64,000 bases of DNA, from NCBI GenBank assembly GCA_025980665.1, contig JAICXC010000006.1, forward strand, positions 1 through 64,000, read 5' to 3'. The DNA is from Bryobacteraceae bacterium. GTDB lineage: Bacteria > Acidobacteriota > Terriglobia > Bryobacterales > Bryobacteraceae. The notes beneath the pieces were generated by a model. That model was not told the DNA's origin and made no database searches. It saw only the letters and a program-made list of their open reading frames with translations. Within the stretch, counting starts at the first letter, position 1. Every line of letters starts with the position of its first letter. Below are positions 50,548-59,571 of the stretch, piece after piece. The position numbers and the translations under genes were made by a program.

Positions 50548-51295
50548 TCAAGTGCTGCAGGTCCTTATTGTTCTCTTCGCAGGAATACTCGATTAATTCC
50601 GGCAAGCCGTGAGCGGCCGGCGGTAGCGGCCGGATAATCCGCTGCTGTACCCATGGCTTCGAGTACATCTTAGGATCATCGACCGTATATTCCAACGTGA
50701 TCGTCGTCGGAGTACGCTGCATGCGTTCCGTCAAGTGCATTTCGTCCGTATGCTGATGGCCGGCGGTATCGAGCCAGGTCTGGTCGTTCAATCCAATGGT
50801 GTCGATCACGAAGGTATCGCCATCCCATTTTCCGACGGAGTCGCCCATGAACGAGGGAGGAAGGTTTTCGGGATGTTTACGTCCGTCGGTCGGAATGGCC
50901 CGCCACTGCCGCATGTATTCGAACAAGATGACGACGTATTCTTGTGTCTGTATGATCTGCATCGGATACGGCGACTGCATTATGCGCGGCATGCCCGGAT
51001 ACAGGCAGCGCGATGTCGGATCGTCCTTGGAGTCGTGATTCTTGAATGCCGCTCGTCCGGCATCGGTGTAAGGAATCGCCGCTTCCCCATCCTTGGCGGC
51101 CATGTTGGGAGTGTAGGGCAGGTTCCAGTAGCCGACGAAGCTTGGTTTGCCATCCGGCATGCGCGGGATTGCAGGACCGCCGGCGGTCTGTCCCCACGCC
51201 CCGGCAGCGAAGAAGACAGCCGCGCTAAGTCCAGCGAGTCGAGATCTTGCGGATCCTGTTAAGAGCTTCTTGAATATTTTCGAGCGAATTTGCAT
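50519..51295 (-). CDS. Secreted protein of a paralogous acidobacterial family
   Basis: A 258-aa exported protein. ATG 51295 gives a signal peptide (LAGLSAAVFFAAGAWGQ). The mature part has MPDGKPSFVGYWNL, RCLYPGMPRIMQSPYPMQI, EYMRQWRAIPTDGRKHP, GKWDGDTFVIDTIGLNDQTW and HLTERMQRT. The same plan (short leader, G-x-W, C-x-P-x-G, D-G-R-x-H, G-x-W-x-x-x-T/F-x-V-D-T) recurs in the gene at 55668. The start overlaps the aminotransferase gene by 71 bp; no later start keeps the signal peptide. Function unknown. Confidence 0.72.
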   Translation of the reverse strand: MQIRSKIFKKLLTGSARSRLAGLSAAVFFAAGAWGQTAGGPAIPRMPDGKPSFVGYWNLPYTPNMAAKDGEAAIPYTDAGRAAFKNHDSKDDPTSRCLYPGMPRIMQSPYPMQIIQTQEYVVILFEYMRQWRAIPTDGRKHPENLPPSFMGDSVGKWDGDTFVIDTIGLNDQTWLDTAGHQHTDEMHLTERMQRTPTTITLEYTVDDPKMYSKPWVQQRIIRPLPPAAHGLPELIEYSCEENNKDLQHLITTKPAADR

Positions 51296-52391
51296 AACTG
51301 AACCGTAGGTAGCCGTTGCCGTGCGATCCGAAGCAGCCGCCATCCAGGCATGCCACTCCAGCGTCATTGAGCAGCATATCGGCTACCTGCTTGGAAGGCA
51401 ACCCTGTACCGGTCACATTCGGGAATGCGTAAAACGCGCCCGCAGGTACGGAGCAGCGTATTCCCGGGATCTCGTTCAATCCCTTCACGATTACATCCCG
51501 CCGCTTGCGGAACTCCGCGACCATTTTGTCGACGTCGTCCTGGGGACCATCCAGCGCCGCGATACCCGCCCGCTGCGTGAAACTGGCGGTGCAGGAGTTC
51601 GAATTGACCATCAGTTTGACGATAGCGTCCGCCAGGCATTCCGGCATCACACCGTAGCCCAGGCGCCAGCCGGTCATCGAATAAGTTTTCGAGAAGCCGT
51701 CGAGGATGATGGTTTTCTCCTGCATTCCGGGGAAACTGGCGATCGAAACCGGCTCGCCTGAGTAGACAATGCGCGAGTAGATCTCGTCGCTCAAGACCAT
51801 GATGTCCCGGTCGCGCAGAATATCCGCCAACCGTTTAACGTCTTCGGCCGGCATGATTCCGCCCGTCGGATTCGCCGGGGAATTCAGGATCACCAACTTG
51901 GTCTTGTTGGTCAGGCTGCGCTCGAGCAGATCCAGGTCGAACGAAAACCCGCGGCTTTCCTCCAGAGGAATGGGCACAGGCTTGGCCCCCTGGAACTTGA
52001 TCATCGATTCGTAGATTGGAAAACCAGGATTGGGATATATCGCTTCATCGCCCGCTTCCAGCAGCGCGACCATCGCGAAGTACATCACCGGCTTGCCGCC
52101 CGGAACCACGCATACGTGCTGCGGACCGGCCTTAATGTTTCGCGTGCGCGAAATATACGCGGCGATGGACTCGCGCAGTTCGGGCAGCCCCTGCGTGGGA
52201 CCGTACTTGGTCCAGCCTTCATCCAGCGCGTGTTTTCCGGCTTCTACGACATGCTTCGGGGTAGGGAAGTCGGGTTCGCCAATCTCTAGGTGGATAACGC
52301 TCTTACCTTGCTTTTCGAGCGCCCTGGCCTTGACCAGGACCTCGAAGGCAGACTCCACCCCTATGCGGGACATCGCTTCGACAAGTCGCAT
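51225..52391 (-). CDS. Class I/II aminotransferase (aspartate-aminotransferase-like)
   Basis: A 388-aa fold-type I PLP aminotransferase. Landmarks are IHLEIGEPDFPTPKHV, YGPTQGLPELRESIA, NSPANPTGGIM, DEIYSRIVYSG and the PLP Lys in ILDGFSKTYSMTGWRLGY. Acts on aspartate or other amino acids; specificity cannot be read. It lies 17 bp after the aldolase gene on the same strand. Confidence 0.9.
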   Translation of the reverse strand: MRLVEAMSRIGVESAFEVLVKARALEKQGKSVIHLEIGEPDFPTPKHVVEAGKHALDEGWTKYGPTQGLPELRESIAAYISRTRNIKAGPQHVCVVPGGKPVMYFAMVALLEAGDEAIYPNPGFPIYESMIKFQGAKPVPIPLEESRGFSFDLDLLERSLTNKTKLVILNSPANPTGGIMPAEDVKRLADILRDRDIMVLSDEIYSRIVYSGEPVSIASFPGMQEKTIILDGFSKTYSMTGWRLGYGVMPECLADAIVKLMVNSNSCTASFTQRAGIAALDGPQDDVDKMVAEFRKRRDVIVKGLNEIPGIRCSVPAGAFYAFPNVTGTGLPSKQVADMLLNDAGVACLDGGCFGSHGNGYLRFSYANSLENIQEALNRIRKISTRWT

Positions 52392-52408
52392 GTTGACGCT
52401 ACGAGTTT

Positions 52409-53251
52409 TTACATCAGCGCAGTCGGCCGGCGGCTCCAGGCGGCGCCTTTGTCCTTGGAAACGGCCTCAACATCTTTCACATAGGCGGTGGCCTGCGTCA
52501 GGATGTGGTGCAGGTCGTTACCCAGGCTGATGAAGGGGAAGCCCTTGTCCAGGAACTCGCCAACGCGTGCGGTTCCGAACAGGAACAGCCCCAGAATCAC
52601 ATTATTCTTCTTGGCGGCAGCGCGAAGCTTGTCGGTCGCAGCCGCTAGTTCCGGCGATGTGTACATATCCGGGAACTTGTACTTTTCAAATAAGCCCATC
52701 GACATGCACAGATCGTTTTGACCCAGGAACAGGAGGTCGACTCCCGGGACAGCCGCGATTTCATCCATGTTCTTGATGCAATCGGCCGTTTCCACTTGTA
52801 GCGCAACGATAGTGTTATCGTTGGCGGCGCCCGCGTAACCCAGCAATCCCTTTTTGTTCATGCTGCGCTGAGGGAAATACACCGAACGCGTTCCCGCCGT
52901 GGGATAGCGCGCGCAGCTCACGGCCTGCCGAGCTTCTTCCGCGGTGTTGATATATGGGATCAACACTCCATCCGCGCCCATGTCGAGGGTCTGCTGAATG
53001 CCCGCGCGATCCTGATATCCCGCGACGCGCACGAAAGACTTCGCCCCGCCGTGCGCGATTCCCGCGAGCATCGCGGAAAGCGTTTCATGCCCCATGGGCC
53101 CGTGCTGCGTATCCACCAGCAGCCAATCGTAGCCGCTATGCGCCAGTTGTTCGGCGACGGTCGGGCTATGCGAGTTTACGAAAAGCCCCAGCTTGGGCTT
53201 TCCCTCCCGCAATTCCTTCTTAAACTCAGCTCCACTGAGAACTTCGCTCAT
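52409..53251 (-). CDS. HpcH/HpaI-family aldolase
   Basis: A 280-aa class II aldolase of the 2-keto-3-deoxy acid type. Landmarks are LGLFVNSHSPTVAEQLAHSG, WLLVDTQHGPMGHE, MGADGVLIPYINTAEEARQA, ALQVETADCIKNMDEIAAVP and VDLLFLGQNDLCMSMG. The Glu and Asp metal ligands and the His (TQHG) are present. It probably releases pyruvate from a keto-acid. The aminotransferase follows downstream. Confidence 0.88.
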   Translation of the reverse strand: MSEVLSGAEFKKELREGKPKLGLFVNSHSPTVAEQLAHSGYDWLLVDTQHGPMGHETLSAMLAGIAHGGAKSFVRVAGYQDRAGIQQTLDMGADGVLIPYINTAEEARQAVSCARYPTAGTRSVYFPQRSMNKKGLLGYAGAANDNTIVALQVETADCIKNMDEIAAVPGVDLLFLGQNDLCMSMGLFEKYKFPDMYTSPELAAATDKLRAAAKKNNVILGLFLFGTARVGEFLDKGFPFISLGNDLHHILTQATAYVKDVEAVSKDKGAAWSRRPTALM

Positions 53252-53372
53252 TTCGGTTTTTCTCCTGATTTCGGACAGACCCCCGGCGCATCACGCGGCC
53301 TCACGGTCTCAAGAAAGTATAACAACGTGTGGGGCAGGTTGGTATCTGGACCCGCGTTTGTAACTCGTGCTT

Positions 53373-54167
53373 TTATCTAGCCGAGCACGCCTCGGGCTTC
53401 CATGGTGCATTATCCGGCAGCTTCTTGAAATGCGTGCTGGTGATAAAGGGCACCGTCAGATACTGCGGATCTTTCACCTCGGTGCTCACCACCAGCCAGA
53501 CACCGCTCGCATCATTGTGGCGGTCGTACCATTCCGTGACGACGGCATTCTCGCTATAGGGCACCCCGTTCTTGCGAAGGTATCCGGGCCGCAGCTTGGT
53601 GGTGATCACTTTCAGGTCGCCGTTGCGCGGCTCGCCTCGACCCACCGCCGCCTGCTCCCATTCGGCGATCGAATATCCTTGCCAGGATGCCGGGCTACTT
53701 TGTGCCGTCTTTAGCGCGTCACTCCCCGGCGCGTCACTGCCGAAGTGGAAAAGCCGTGTCTGCTCGCCCGCTTCCGTCTCAATCTTCAACGTCGTGTCGT
53801 TGTCCCAGGTGATGTGCAGGCGTCCGGGGACACGCATCACCGCCGCGGCTCCATAGGACTTGCACTGCTCCCCGGCGGCTTCATCTTTCGCCGGATCCCA
53901 CGCATCGGCCACCCGCCGAGCCGCGGCATTAAGGGGAACGCCCAGATACTGGCCCTTGGGCGGCGTCACCATGCGGAACATCCAGTCTTCGGTTACCACC
54001 GAGACCCAATAGCCGGTCATGTCGATTGCGGCAGTGGCTTTGGGAGTTGGAGCTACGCCGCGCCCGCCCGCGCCCCCACGCCCGCCCCCACGTCCGCCGC
54101 CACGGCCCTGAGGATACGCCGCAGGGACGAGTAGCAGCGCCAGTAGGACAACCGTAACTTCCTTCAT
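53373..54167 (-). CDS. Secreted protein with Gly/Arg-rich leader
   Basis: A 264-aa exported protein. The signal peptide (EVTVVLLALLLVPAAYPQG) is followed by a Gly/Arg repeat (GRGGGRGGGRGG) and then a domain with MTGYWVSVVTEDWMFRM, PKGQYLGVPLNAAARRVADA, QCKSYGAAAVMRVPGRLHI and NGDLKVITTKLRPGYLRKNG. It is loosely similar to the proteins at 50519 and 55668, suggesting an expanded family. Coupled to the DUF6152 gene by a one-base overlap. Function unknown. Confidence 0.7.
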   Translation of the reverse strand: MKEVTVVLLALLLVPAAYPQGRGGGRGGGRGGAGGRGVAPTPKATAAIDMTGYWVSVVTEDWMFRMVTPPKGQYLGVPLNAAARRVADAWDPAKDEAAGEQCKSYGAAAVMRVPGRLHITWDNDTTLKIETEAGEQTRLFHFGSDAPGSDALKTAQSSPASWQGYSIAEWEQAAVGRGEPRNGDLKVITTKLRPGYLRKNGVPYSENAVVTEWYDRHNDASGVWLVVSTEVKDPQYLTVPFITSTHFKKLPDNAPWKPEACSAR

Positions 54168-54562
54168 TAGTCGATCGTTTCGCCGGGCTTGGTACCCCAG
54201 CCGAACCCGTCAGCTGTGCGATGCAGCGTCTTCAGAGCGCCCCGGTTATCCCCTTTGGTGCGTGAGGGGTTGACGGTAACGACAACCTCGTCGCCCGCCT
54301 TTAACGTGTCGCGTTTGATACCCGCTTGGCCGAGCTGGCCCGAGCTGCGCCATTCGAGCGACCAGCGCTGCATGGTCCCATCCTTTTCCGGAACATCGAT
54401 TTGCAGGAAGGAATGAGGATTCCGCAACAGCAGCTGGACGATCTTGCCTTCCAGCTTCACTTCCTTGTCGCCCTCATAGGTCGCTCCCAGAGAGTGATGT
54501 GCGAATGCCGCGATGCTAAATATAAGAATGCCGGCCAGGCCGAGAAACAATTTTCGTGTCAT
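54167..54562 (-). CDS. Exported DUF6152-type protein
   Basis: A 131-aa exported protein: signal peptide (LFLGLAGILIFSIAAFAHH), then a beta-barrel-like domain beginning HHSLGATYEGDKEVKLEGKI and continuing NPHSFLQIDVP and RDTLKAGDEVVVTVNPSRTK. The double His after the cleavage site and the pattern match DUF6152. It precedes and is coupled to the Gly/Arg-rich protein. Function unknown. Confidence 0.78.
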   Translation of the reverse strand: MTRKLFLGLAGILIFSIAAFAHHSLGATYEGDKEVKLEGKIVQLLLRNPHSFLQIDVPEKDGTMQRWSLEWRSSGQLGQAGIKRDTLKAGDEVVVTVNPSRTKGDNRGALKTLHRTADGFGWGTKPGETID

Positions 54563-54603
54563 GGAGCCTTCCCCCTATAAAACTTTACCTAAGAGCATTG
54601 TAC

Positions 54604-55671
54604 CTAGTGCTTCGCGCTCAAGCTTTTATAAACCGCCTCGACGAACATATCGGTGGTCCACGGTCCCGATGTCGCGCCGTACAGGCCGTCGTACTCAAGC
54701 GTCGGCTTCGAGGCTATAACCTGCTGCAACGTCATACCTTTTTTGATCGAATCGGCGACCCGATCCTTGATGATCGACACCATATTCCGGTAGTTCGCCA
54801 CATCTCCGGTGTCGCAGACGCGCCCGTGCCCGGGGATGACCAACGTCCCGCCCTGCGAGCGAAACTCCGGAATCGCGATATCGAGAATATGGTTGAGGCC
54901 ATCGAGCGCGCCTTGAATCGTCCCGCCCTTGGCAAGATCGATCACCGGGTAGCTCGTAGTCGAAAGAATGTCGCCCGCAGCGATCACATCCGAGTAGCGG
55001 AAATAAACCATGCTGTCGCCGTCGGTATGCGCCGCAGGCTCGTGATAGAGCAGCACGCCCTCGCCGTTGAAAAATTCGCTGAGCTTGTAGGACCTCCCGC
55101 GATAGGTATCCGTAGGCCACAAGCCGGAGGCGACCGCCGGCTTACCATTAATCTCCGCGCTCATCCGGCCGAGGACGTTTTCGTGCGCGATCACCGTCGC
55201 CGTCGGCGCGACACCTACCGGCGGGAATGTCACGCCGAGGATCTTCGAATCGGCCGGCAGAGCGGAGAGCGCCTCGTTGCCGCCGGTGTGATCCGGATCG
55301 ATGCTGGTGTTGATAATGTAGCGGATCGGTTTCGGCGGAGCTGGTGAAGCGATGATCGCGTTCAGGGACGGGCTCGACCAGCGGTACGGGCTTTCAGGAC
55401 AGTGCAGGCCAACGCAACGGTTGGGAGCCGGGGACGCCGCTACTGCCGTCACCAGTTGCAGAACCGTCGCCAGCACCTTGGGGCTCATCTGGCTGGTGCC
55501 AGCATCCACGAGCAAAACCCCATCCTGCCCAATGGAGGCGGCGATATTACCGCCTGCTCCGACCAACATATAGATGTTGCCCTGCACCGGCAGAACATGG
55601 ATATCGTTGCTTTTGGGTTGCGCGAAAGCCGCCGCCGCCATCAAGAAAATCAATCCGAGCCGCTTCATCAT
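54604..55671 (-). CDS. Exported metallo-beta-lactamase-fold protein with altered metal site
   Basis: A 355-aa exported MBL-fold protein (signal MMKRLGLIFLMAAAAFAQ). The usual T-H-x-H-x-D-H motif reads INTSIDPDHTGGNEAL, so the first two metal His are replaced by Ser and Asp while the DH pair stays. The later His and Asp are in EPAAHTDGDSMVYFR, VIAAGDILSTTS and VIPGHGRVCD. An insert of about 30 residues with two Cys (RCVGLHCPES) precedes the motif. The start at ATG 55671 overlaps the previous gene by ATGA. It may bind a single metal or have another activity. Confidence 0.82.
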   Translation of the reverse strand: MMKRLGLIFLMAAAAFAQPKSNDIHVLPVQGNIYMLVGAGGNIAASIGQDGVLLVDAGTSQMSPKVLATVLQLVTAVAASPAPNRCVGLHCPESPYRWSSPSLNAIIASPAPPKPIRYIINTSIDPDHTGGNEALSALPADSKILGVTFPPVGVAPTATVIAHENVLGRMSAEINGKPAVASGLWPTDTYRGRSYKLSEFFNGEGVLLYHEPAAHTDGDSMVYFRYSDVIAAGDILSTTSYPVIDLAKGGTIQGALDGLNHILDIAIPEFRSQGGTLVIPGHGRVCDTGDVANYRNMVSIIKDRVADSIKKGMTLQQVIASKPTLEYDGLYGATSGPWTTDMFVEAVYKSLSAKH

Positions 55672-56504
55672 TTCGCCGCCTGCTTCAGCTTCTGCCGGTA
55701 ATCGGGATAAGTACTCTCGGCGCCGCCACGAGTGGCTTCGACAGGAATCCAACCAGCCGCGTCCTTCAATTGCTCGGTCGTTCCCGGAAGGAAATGCGGA
55801 ACAGCGGTCGAAATATTCTCTTCGCTGACCGTGCACGGATAGTAGGTCAGTGCAGTATGGGTATCCAGCGCATAGTTGGTGGTCTGGATGAAGGGCTCTT
55901 CCAGCCATACCGGATCCGTCAGGATCATGGTGATCACTAGGTACTCGCCATGCCGGTCGATATATTCCCGCATCGTCGCTTTATCGCTAAAGCTCGCGCC
56001 ATTGCGCCGCAGATAGCTGCCTTTAATGTGGTCGGTGTCGACCACCAATGTATTTCCCTGCCACTTGCCGGTGGAGAATCCCGACCAACTATAAGGAGCA
56101 TATTCGGGCGGATGCGGACGGCCATCCATATAGATCACGCGATCGAGCGACCGCAGATATTCGACGTGGATAGCGCGCAAGTCGCGCCCGATGGGATCCA
56201 CTTCGTTCCAGAACCGCACGCTGCCCAGGGCGCGCCATTGATAAGGAGCCGAGTGCGGGCGGCACTGAAACTCGGGCAGGCTCCACTCGGAATGGTCGTG
56301 GCTGTCGGCTTTTCTGCGGCCGGCGTCATTGAGGGGAATACCCTGATAATCGCCCAGGGGCGGACCGCCGGATCGCTCGTAACTATCTTCGTGAACGCGC
56401 TCGGCCCAGACGCCGGAAAAGTCGGTTAGCTCCAGGACGGGAGCGCCTTGGGCGAAGACCGTCCGGCCGGCCAGCAACACGAGCAAAAGAGGAAGGAATC
56501 GCAT
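55668..56504 (-). CDS. Secreted protein of the same paralogous family
   Basis: A 278-aa exported protein: signal (FLPLLLVLLAGRTVFAQ), then FSGVWAERVHEDSYERSGGP, LGDYQGIPLNDAGRRKADSH, EFQCRPHSAPYQW, VIYMDGRPHPPEYAPYSW and GKWQGNTLVVDTDHIKGSYL, closing with a TMREYIDRHGEYLVITMILT segment. It resembles the genes at 50519 and 53373. ATGA-coupled to the MBL-fold gene. Function unknown; the repeated DGRxHP motif suggests a shared ligand. Confidence 0.75.
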   Translation of the reverse strand: MRFLPLLLVLLAGRTVFAQGAPVLELTDFSGVWAERVHEDSYERSGGPPLGDYQGIPLNDAGRRKADSHDHSEWSLPEFQCRPHSAPYQWRALGSVRFWNEVDPIGRDLRAIHVEYLRSLDRVIYMDGRPHPPEYAPYSWSGFSTGKWQGNTLVVDTDHIKGSYLRRNGASFSDKATMREYIDRHGEYLVITMILTDPVWLEEPFIQTTNYALDTHTALTYYPCTVSEENISTAVPHFLPGTTEQLKDAAGWIPVEATRGGAESTYPDYRQKLKQAAK

Positions 56505-56552
56505 GGCATCCCCTAATCTACAACATCGCGGGGCAGGCTTTCCGCTCTTGAC

Positions 56553-58037
56553 TCAAAGCCGTTGCGGCTCGACTGCGGCCGGATGTTCCTCGCTTACCGC
56601 AATCCCCGTGGGAGTCTCCGCCGGCAGATGGATTGTGAATCGGGTCCCCGCACCCACGCTGCTGGTGACATCGATTTGTCCCCCATGCGCCTTCACAATC
56701 CATGCAACGAAGCTCAAGCCCAGCCCCAGTCCCTGAATGAGGTTGGTTTCGGCGTTGCGAACGCGATAGAAACGGTCGAAGATATGCGGCAGGTTTTCCG
56801 CGGAGATGCCCACGCCCGTGTCTTCGATTTCGATACGCGCCCAATTTTGTTTCTCATCCCGGCGGACGCGCACTTGCACCGTGCCGCCCTCGGGAGTGTA
56901 CTTGATGGCGTTCGAAAGCAGGTTCGAAAACAGCCGTTCGATCTGGACGCGGTCGGCGAGAATCTTCATGCCCGGTTCGATCCGCGCGGTGAGTCGCACG
57001 TGCTTCTCCTCGGCGGGAATCTGGAATTGGTCCACCACGTCCTCGGTCACATCCCCCAGATCGAGACTGCTTTTTTGCAGCACTAGCTGGCCCGATTCAG
57101 CCTGCGACAGCAGCAGCAGTGCGCGTACGATACTGGACAATTGCTCCACGTCCTCTAAGGCGTTCACCATGGCGTCGCGGTATTGCTCCGCCGTTTCGGC
57201 GGTGAACAAGGCAACCTCGAGTTGGCCCCGAATCGCGGTGAGCGGGGTGCGCAGCTCGTGCGATACATCGGTTGAAAAACGGCGAATTTGCTCGAACGAG
57301 TCCTCCAGCCGCGTGGTCATCCGGTTGAAGCTGCCAATCAGATGATCCAGTTCGTCTCCCGAACCCCGCAGCGGGATCTGCAGGGAGAGGTTCGAGCCGG
57401 TGATCTTCTGTGCTGCCTGCGCGACCTCATTGACAGGCTGAATCGCGCGCCCGGCCAGCGCCCATCCGAGCAACCCAGTCAACGGAATAATCGCCAGCAG
57501 CGACAGGAAATAATCCCGTGTGAATGTCTTGACCGTGCGAACGCTGTCCGCAAGTGAGCGGCCGATTGCGAAGAAATACCTTTGGCCGTGGTCGTCGAGC
57601 ATGTACCAGGCCTTGATGATATACGGAGTACCGGCGGCGTCCGTTCGGATATGAACTTCGGGCTCCTTGAGTGCCATGATTCGCCGGATCTCGTCCGGAG
57701 AGTCAATCCCAATCGAGTCGTACGTGGGCGAATCGATTAAGACGTTACCGTTGGAATCCGTAAGCAGAAGTACCAAGCTCAGACGATCTTTGATGTGCGC
57801 GTCTTCCGGATCGTCCGGGTCGGCCGTCCACAAGGGCCGCGCATTTTCGATGCGCAGATAGCCCTTAGCTTCGCCCCACACCTCCTCCAGGACAGCGCGC
57901 ACGTCGCCTTCGGTCTGAACCTGAAGGTTGTGGCGGAAATACAGTCCGATGACCACCAGCAGCGCCGAGAACAACAGCAGATAACTGAAGGTGAGCCGGA
58001 ACCGCAGTCCTCGAAAGAGACCTATGCGGGGACGCAT
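56553..58037 (-). CDS. Sensor histidine kinase (HAMP, HisKA, HATPase)
   Basis: A 494-aa membrane sensor kinase. Two membrane segments (about 13-33 and 178-198) enclose a periplasmic sensing domain of about 140 residues. HAMP follows (PVNEVAQAAQKI). The phosphorylated H260 is in FSTDVSHELRTPLTAIRGQL, N box NLLSNAIKYTPEGG, then DTGVGISAENLPHIFDRFYR and LGLGLSFVAWIVKAHGG. The cognate response regulator gene is 12 bp upstream. It resembles heavy-metal or envelope-stress sensors but the signal is unknown. Confidence 0.93.
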   Translation of the reverse strand: MRPRIGLFRGLRFRLTFSYLLLFSALLVVIGLYFRHNLQVQTEGDVRAVLEEVWGEAKGYLRIENARPLWTADPDDPEDAHIKDRLSLVLLLTDSNGNVLIDSPTYDSIGIDSPDEIRRIMALKEPEVHIRTDAAGTPYIIKAWYMLDDHGQRYFFAIGRSLADSVRTVKTFTRDYFLSLLAIIPLTGLLGWALAGRAIQPVNEVAQAAQKITGSNLSLQIPLRGSGDELDHLIGSFNRMTTRLEDSFEQIRRFSTDVSHELRTPLTAIRGQLEVALFTAETAEQYRDAMVNALEDVEQLSSIVRALLLLSQAESGQLVLQKSSLDLGDVTEDVVDQFQIPAEEKHVRLTARIEPGMKILADRVQIERLFSNLLSNAIKYTPEGGTVQVRVRRDEKQNWARIEIEDTGVGISAENLPHIFDRFYRVRNAETNLIQGLGLGLSFVAWIVKAHGGQIDVTSSVGAGTRFTIHLPAETPTGIAVSEEHPAAVEPQRL

Positions 58038-58049
58038 GGTTATCCGTTC

Positions 58050-58742
58050 TTATCCACTCTTTTCTGTTGCGCGGTCGGGAGTGTCCAGCATGTACCCGAT
58101 GCCGCGCACCGTCTGGATCATCTTTTGCTGCCACTTGTCGTCGATCTTGCTGCGCAGATGGCGAATGTATACGTCCACGATATTGGTGAGCCCGTCGTAG
58201 TCCATGTCCCAGACGTGTTCGACGATCATGGTGCGGCTCAGCGGGCGGCCGCGGTTGCGCATCAGGTATTCGAGGATGCTGAACTCCTTGGGCGCCAGCT
58301 CAATATTCTCTCCATCGCGCGAAACTTTGCGCCGGATGCAGTCAAGCGACAGATCGCCGACTTGTAACTTCTCGGGTGTGGGTTGGCCGCGCCTCAGCAG
58401 AACCCGCACGCGAGCGAGAAGTTCGACGAAGGCGAAGGGTTTGACCAGATAATCGTCGGCGCCGCCTTCCAGGCCCTTGACGCGATCGTCCACGGCATCG
58501 CGCGCGCTCAGGATCAGCACCGGCGGGCTAACTTTGCGATTGCGGATCTTCTGCAACACCGTGAGGCCGTCCACGTCCGGCAGGCCCAGATCCAGGATCA
58601 CCAGGTCATAGTCGGTGGAATGGATCATGTCAATCGCCGACCCACCCGTAGCCGCCACATCCACCGCATATCCCCCGCTCACTAGCCCGCGCGAGAGAAA
58701 GTCGGCTATCCGACTTTCGTCTTCCACCACCAGAATGCGCAT
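58050..58742 (-). CDS. OmpR-family response regulator
   Basis: A 230-aa regulator: receiver domain with acidic E7/D8 and phospho-acceptor D51 (LVILDLGLPDVDG), K in YLVKPFA, and a C-terminal winged-helix DNA-binding domain (LAPKEFSILEYLMRNRGRPL, then TNIVDVYIRHLRSKID). It is upstream of and pairs with the kinase. TAAACT lies eight bases before the ATG, with GGAG between. Confidence 0.94.
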   Translation of the reverse strand: MRILVVEDESRIADFLSRGLVSGGYAVDVAATGGSAIDMIHSTDYDLVILDLGLPDVDGLTVLQKIRNRKVSPPVLILSARDAVDDRVKGLEGGADDYLVKPFAFVELLARVRVLLRRGQPTPEKLQVGDLSLDCIRRKVSRDGENIELAPKEFSILEYLMRNRGRPLSRTMIVEHVWDMDYDGLTNIVDVYIRHLRSKIDDKWQQKMIQTVRGIGYMLDTPDRATEKSG

Positions 58743-58797
58743 ATATCTCCAGTTTAGATCGGTTTACGCTGCCATCTGAGCCGGGCTCGCCATCTGG

Positions 58798-59550
58798 CTA
58801 CTTTGCGTACTTGGCGCGATAATCTTCGACTCCAAAAAGGTTTACCTCGCGGCACATTTCGAGAAGCCGAGAAGAGGCGCGAGCGCCGATCACTTCGGGC
58901 AGACTCTTCTTCGATACCTGCGTACCACCTTCGGTCTTATAACCGACGGCCCCCTTTGGATCGAGGTTGGTGGTCACAATCAGAGTTTTCTTGTGGTTGT
59001 AGCGGTAGGTAATGATCGACGTAACGATATCTTCGACCCATTCAGTGACGCGATGCGAACCGAGGTCATCGAGAAGCAGCACATCGCACTCCATGGCTGA
59101 ATTGTAGGCCTCTCGATCCCCCGAGCCAGATGTCTTGTCGTAACTCGATCGAATCCGATCCAGCAGGTTCTGGTAGTCAAAAAAAATTCCCTGGTGACCT
59201 TTGTTGATGATAGCCTTCAGAGCGGCCACCGCGAGATGCGTTTTGCCGCTGCCTGTATCGCCTGCTAGCAATAACCCTGGATGGTCGGCGGCCGGGAACT
59301 CTCGCAAAAAACCATGCATTAGTATTTTGGCTCTGCCCAATCTGGCAGCCGCGATCGGATTATCGTGCGGGATCACGAAATTTTCCAGAGTGGCCCTAAC
59401 AAAGTTGGGTGGAATGCACGAACCTTCTTGCAGCGCTTCCGCCCGGGCTGTTCCCACGCACTGGCATGGCTCTGCGCCCGATAGGCCGGCGCGCTCGATG
59501 ATTTTCCAGCCGGTTCCTCCGCAAATGGGACATACTGCCGTGGCTGCCAT
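58798..59550 (-). CDS. DnaC/DnaI-like helicase-loader ATPase
   Basis: A 250-aa AAA+ ATPase. An N-terminal zinc ribbon (CPICGGTGW, then PCQCVG) is followed by Walker A (LAGDTGSGKTHLAVAAL, residues 97-104), Walker B (DVLLLDDLGSH), sensor 1 (LIVTTNLDP) and an Arg finger region (VIGARASSRLLEMC). This is the DnaC/DnaI plan for loading the replicative helicase; the zinc ribbon is like DnaI. IstB is the alternative but no IS21 partner lies near. Confidence 0.85.
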   Translation of the reverse strand: MAATAVCPICGGTGWKIIERAGLSGAEPCQCVGTARAEALQEGSCIPPNFVRATLENFVIPHDNPIAAARLGRAKILMHGFLREFPAADHPGLLLAGDTGSGKTHLAVAALKAIINKGHQGIFFDYQNLLDRIRSSYDKTSGSGDREAYNSAMECDVLLLDDLGSHRVTEWVEDIVTSIITYRYNHKKTLIVTTNLDPKGAVGYKTEGGTQVSKKSLPEVIGARASSRLLEMCREVNLFGVEDYRAKYAK

Positions 59551-59571
59551 GCGAACTCCTGCTCAACACAT

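Noticed and set aside
54030-54115. G/C-rich short repeats resembling a minisatellite
   Set aside because: They encode the Gly/Arg linker of the secreted protein at 53373-54167 and need no separate feature.
58798-59550. IS21-type IstB helper ATPase
   Set aside because: The N-terminal zinc ribbon favours a DnaI/DnaC-like loader, and no IstA transposase or inverted repeats lie nearby.
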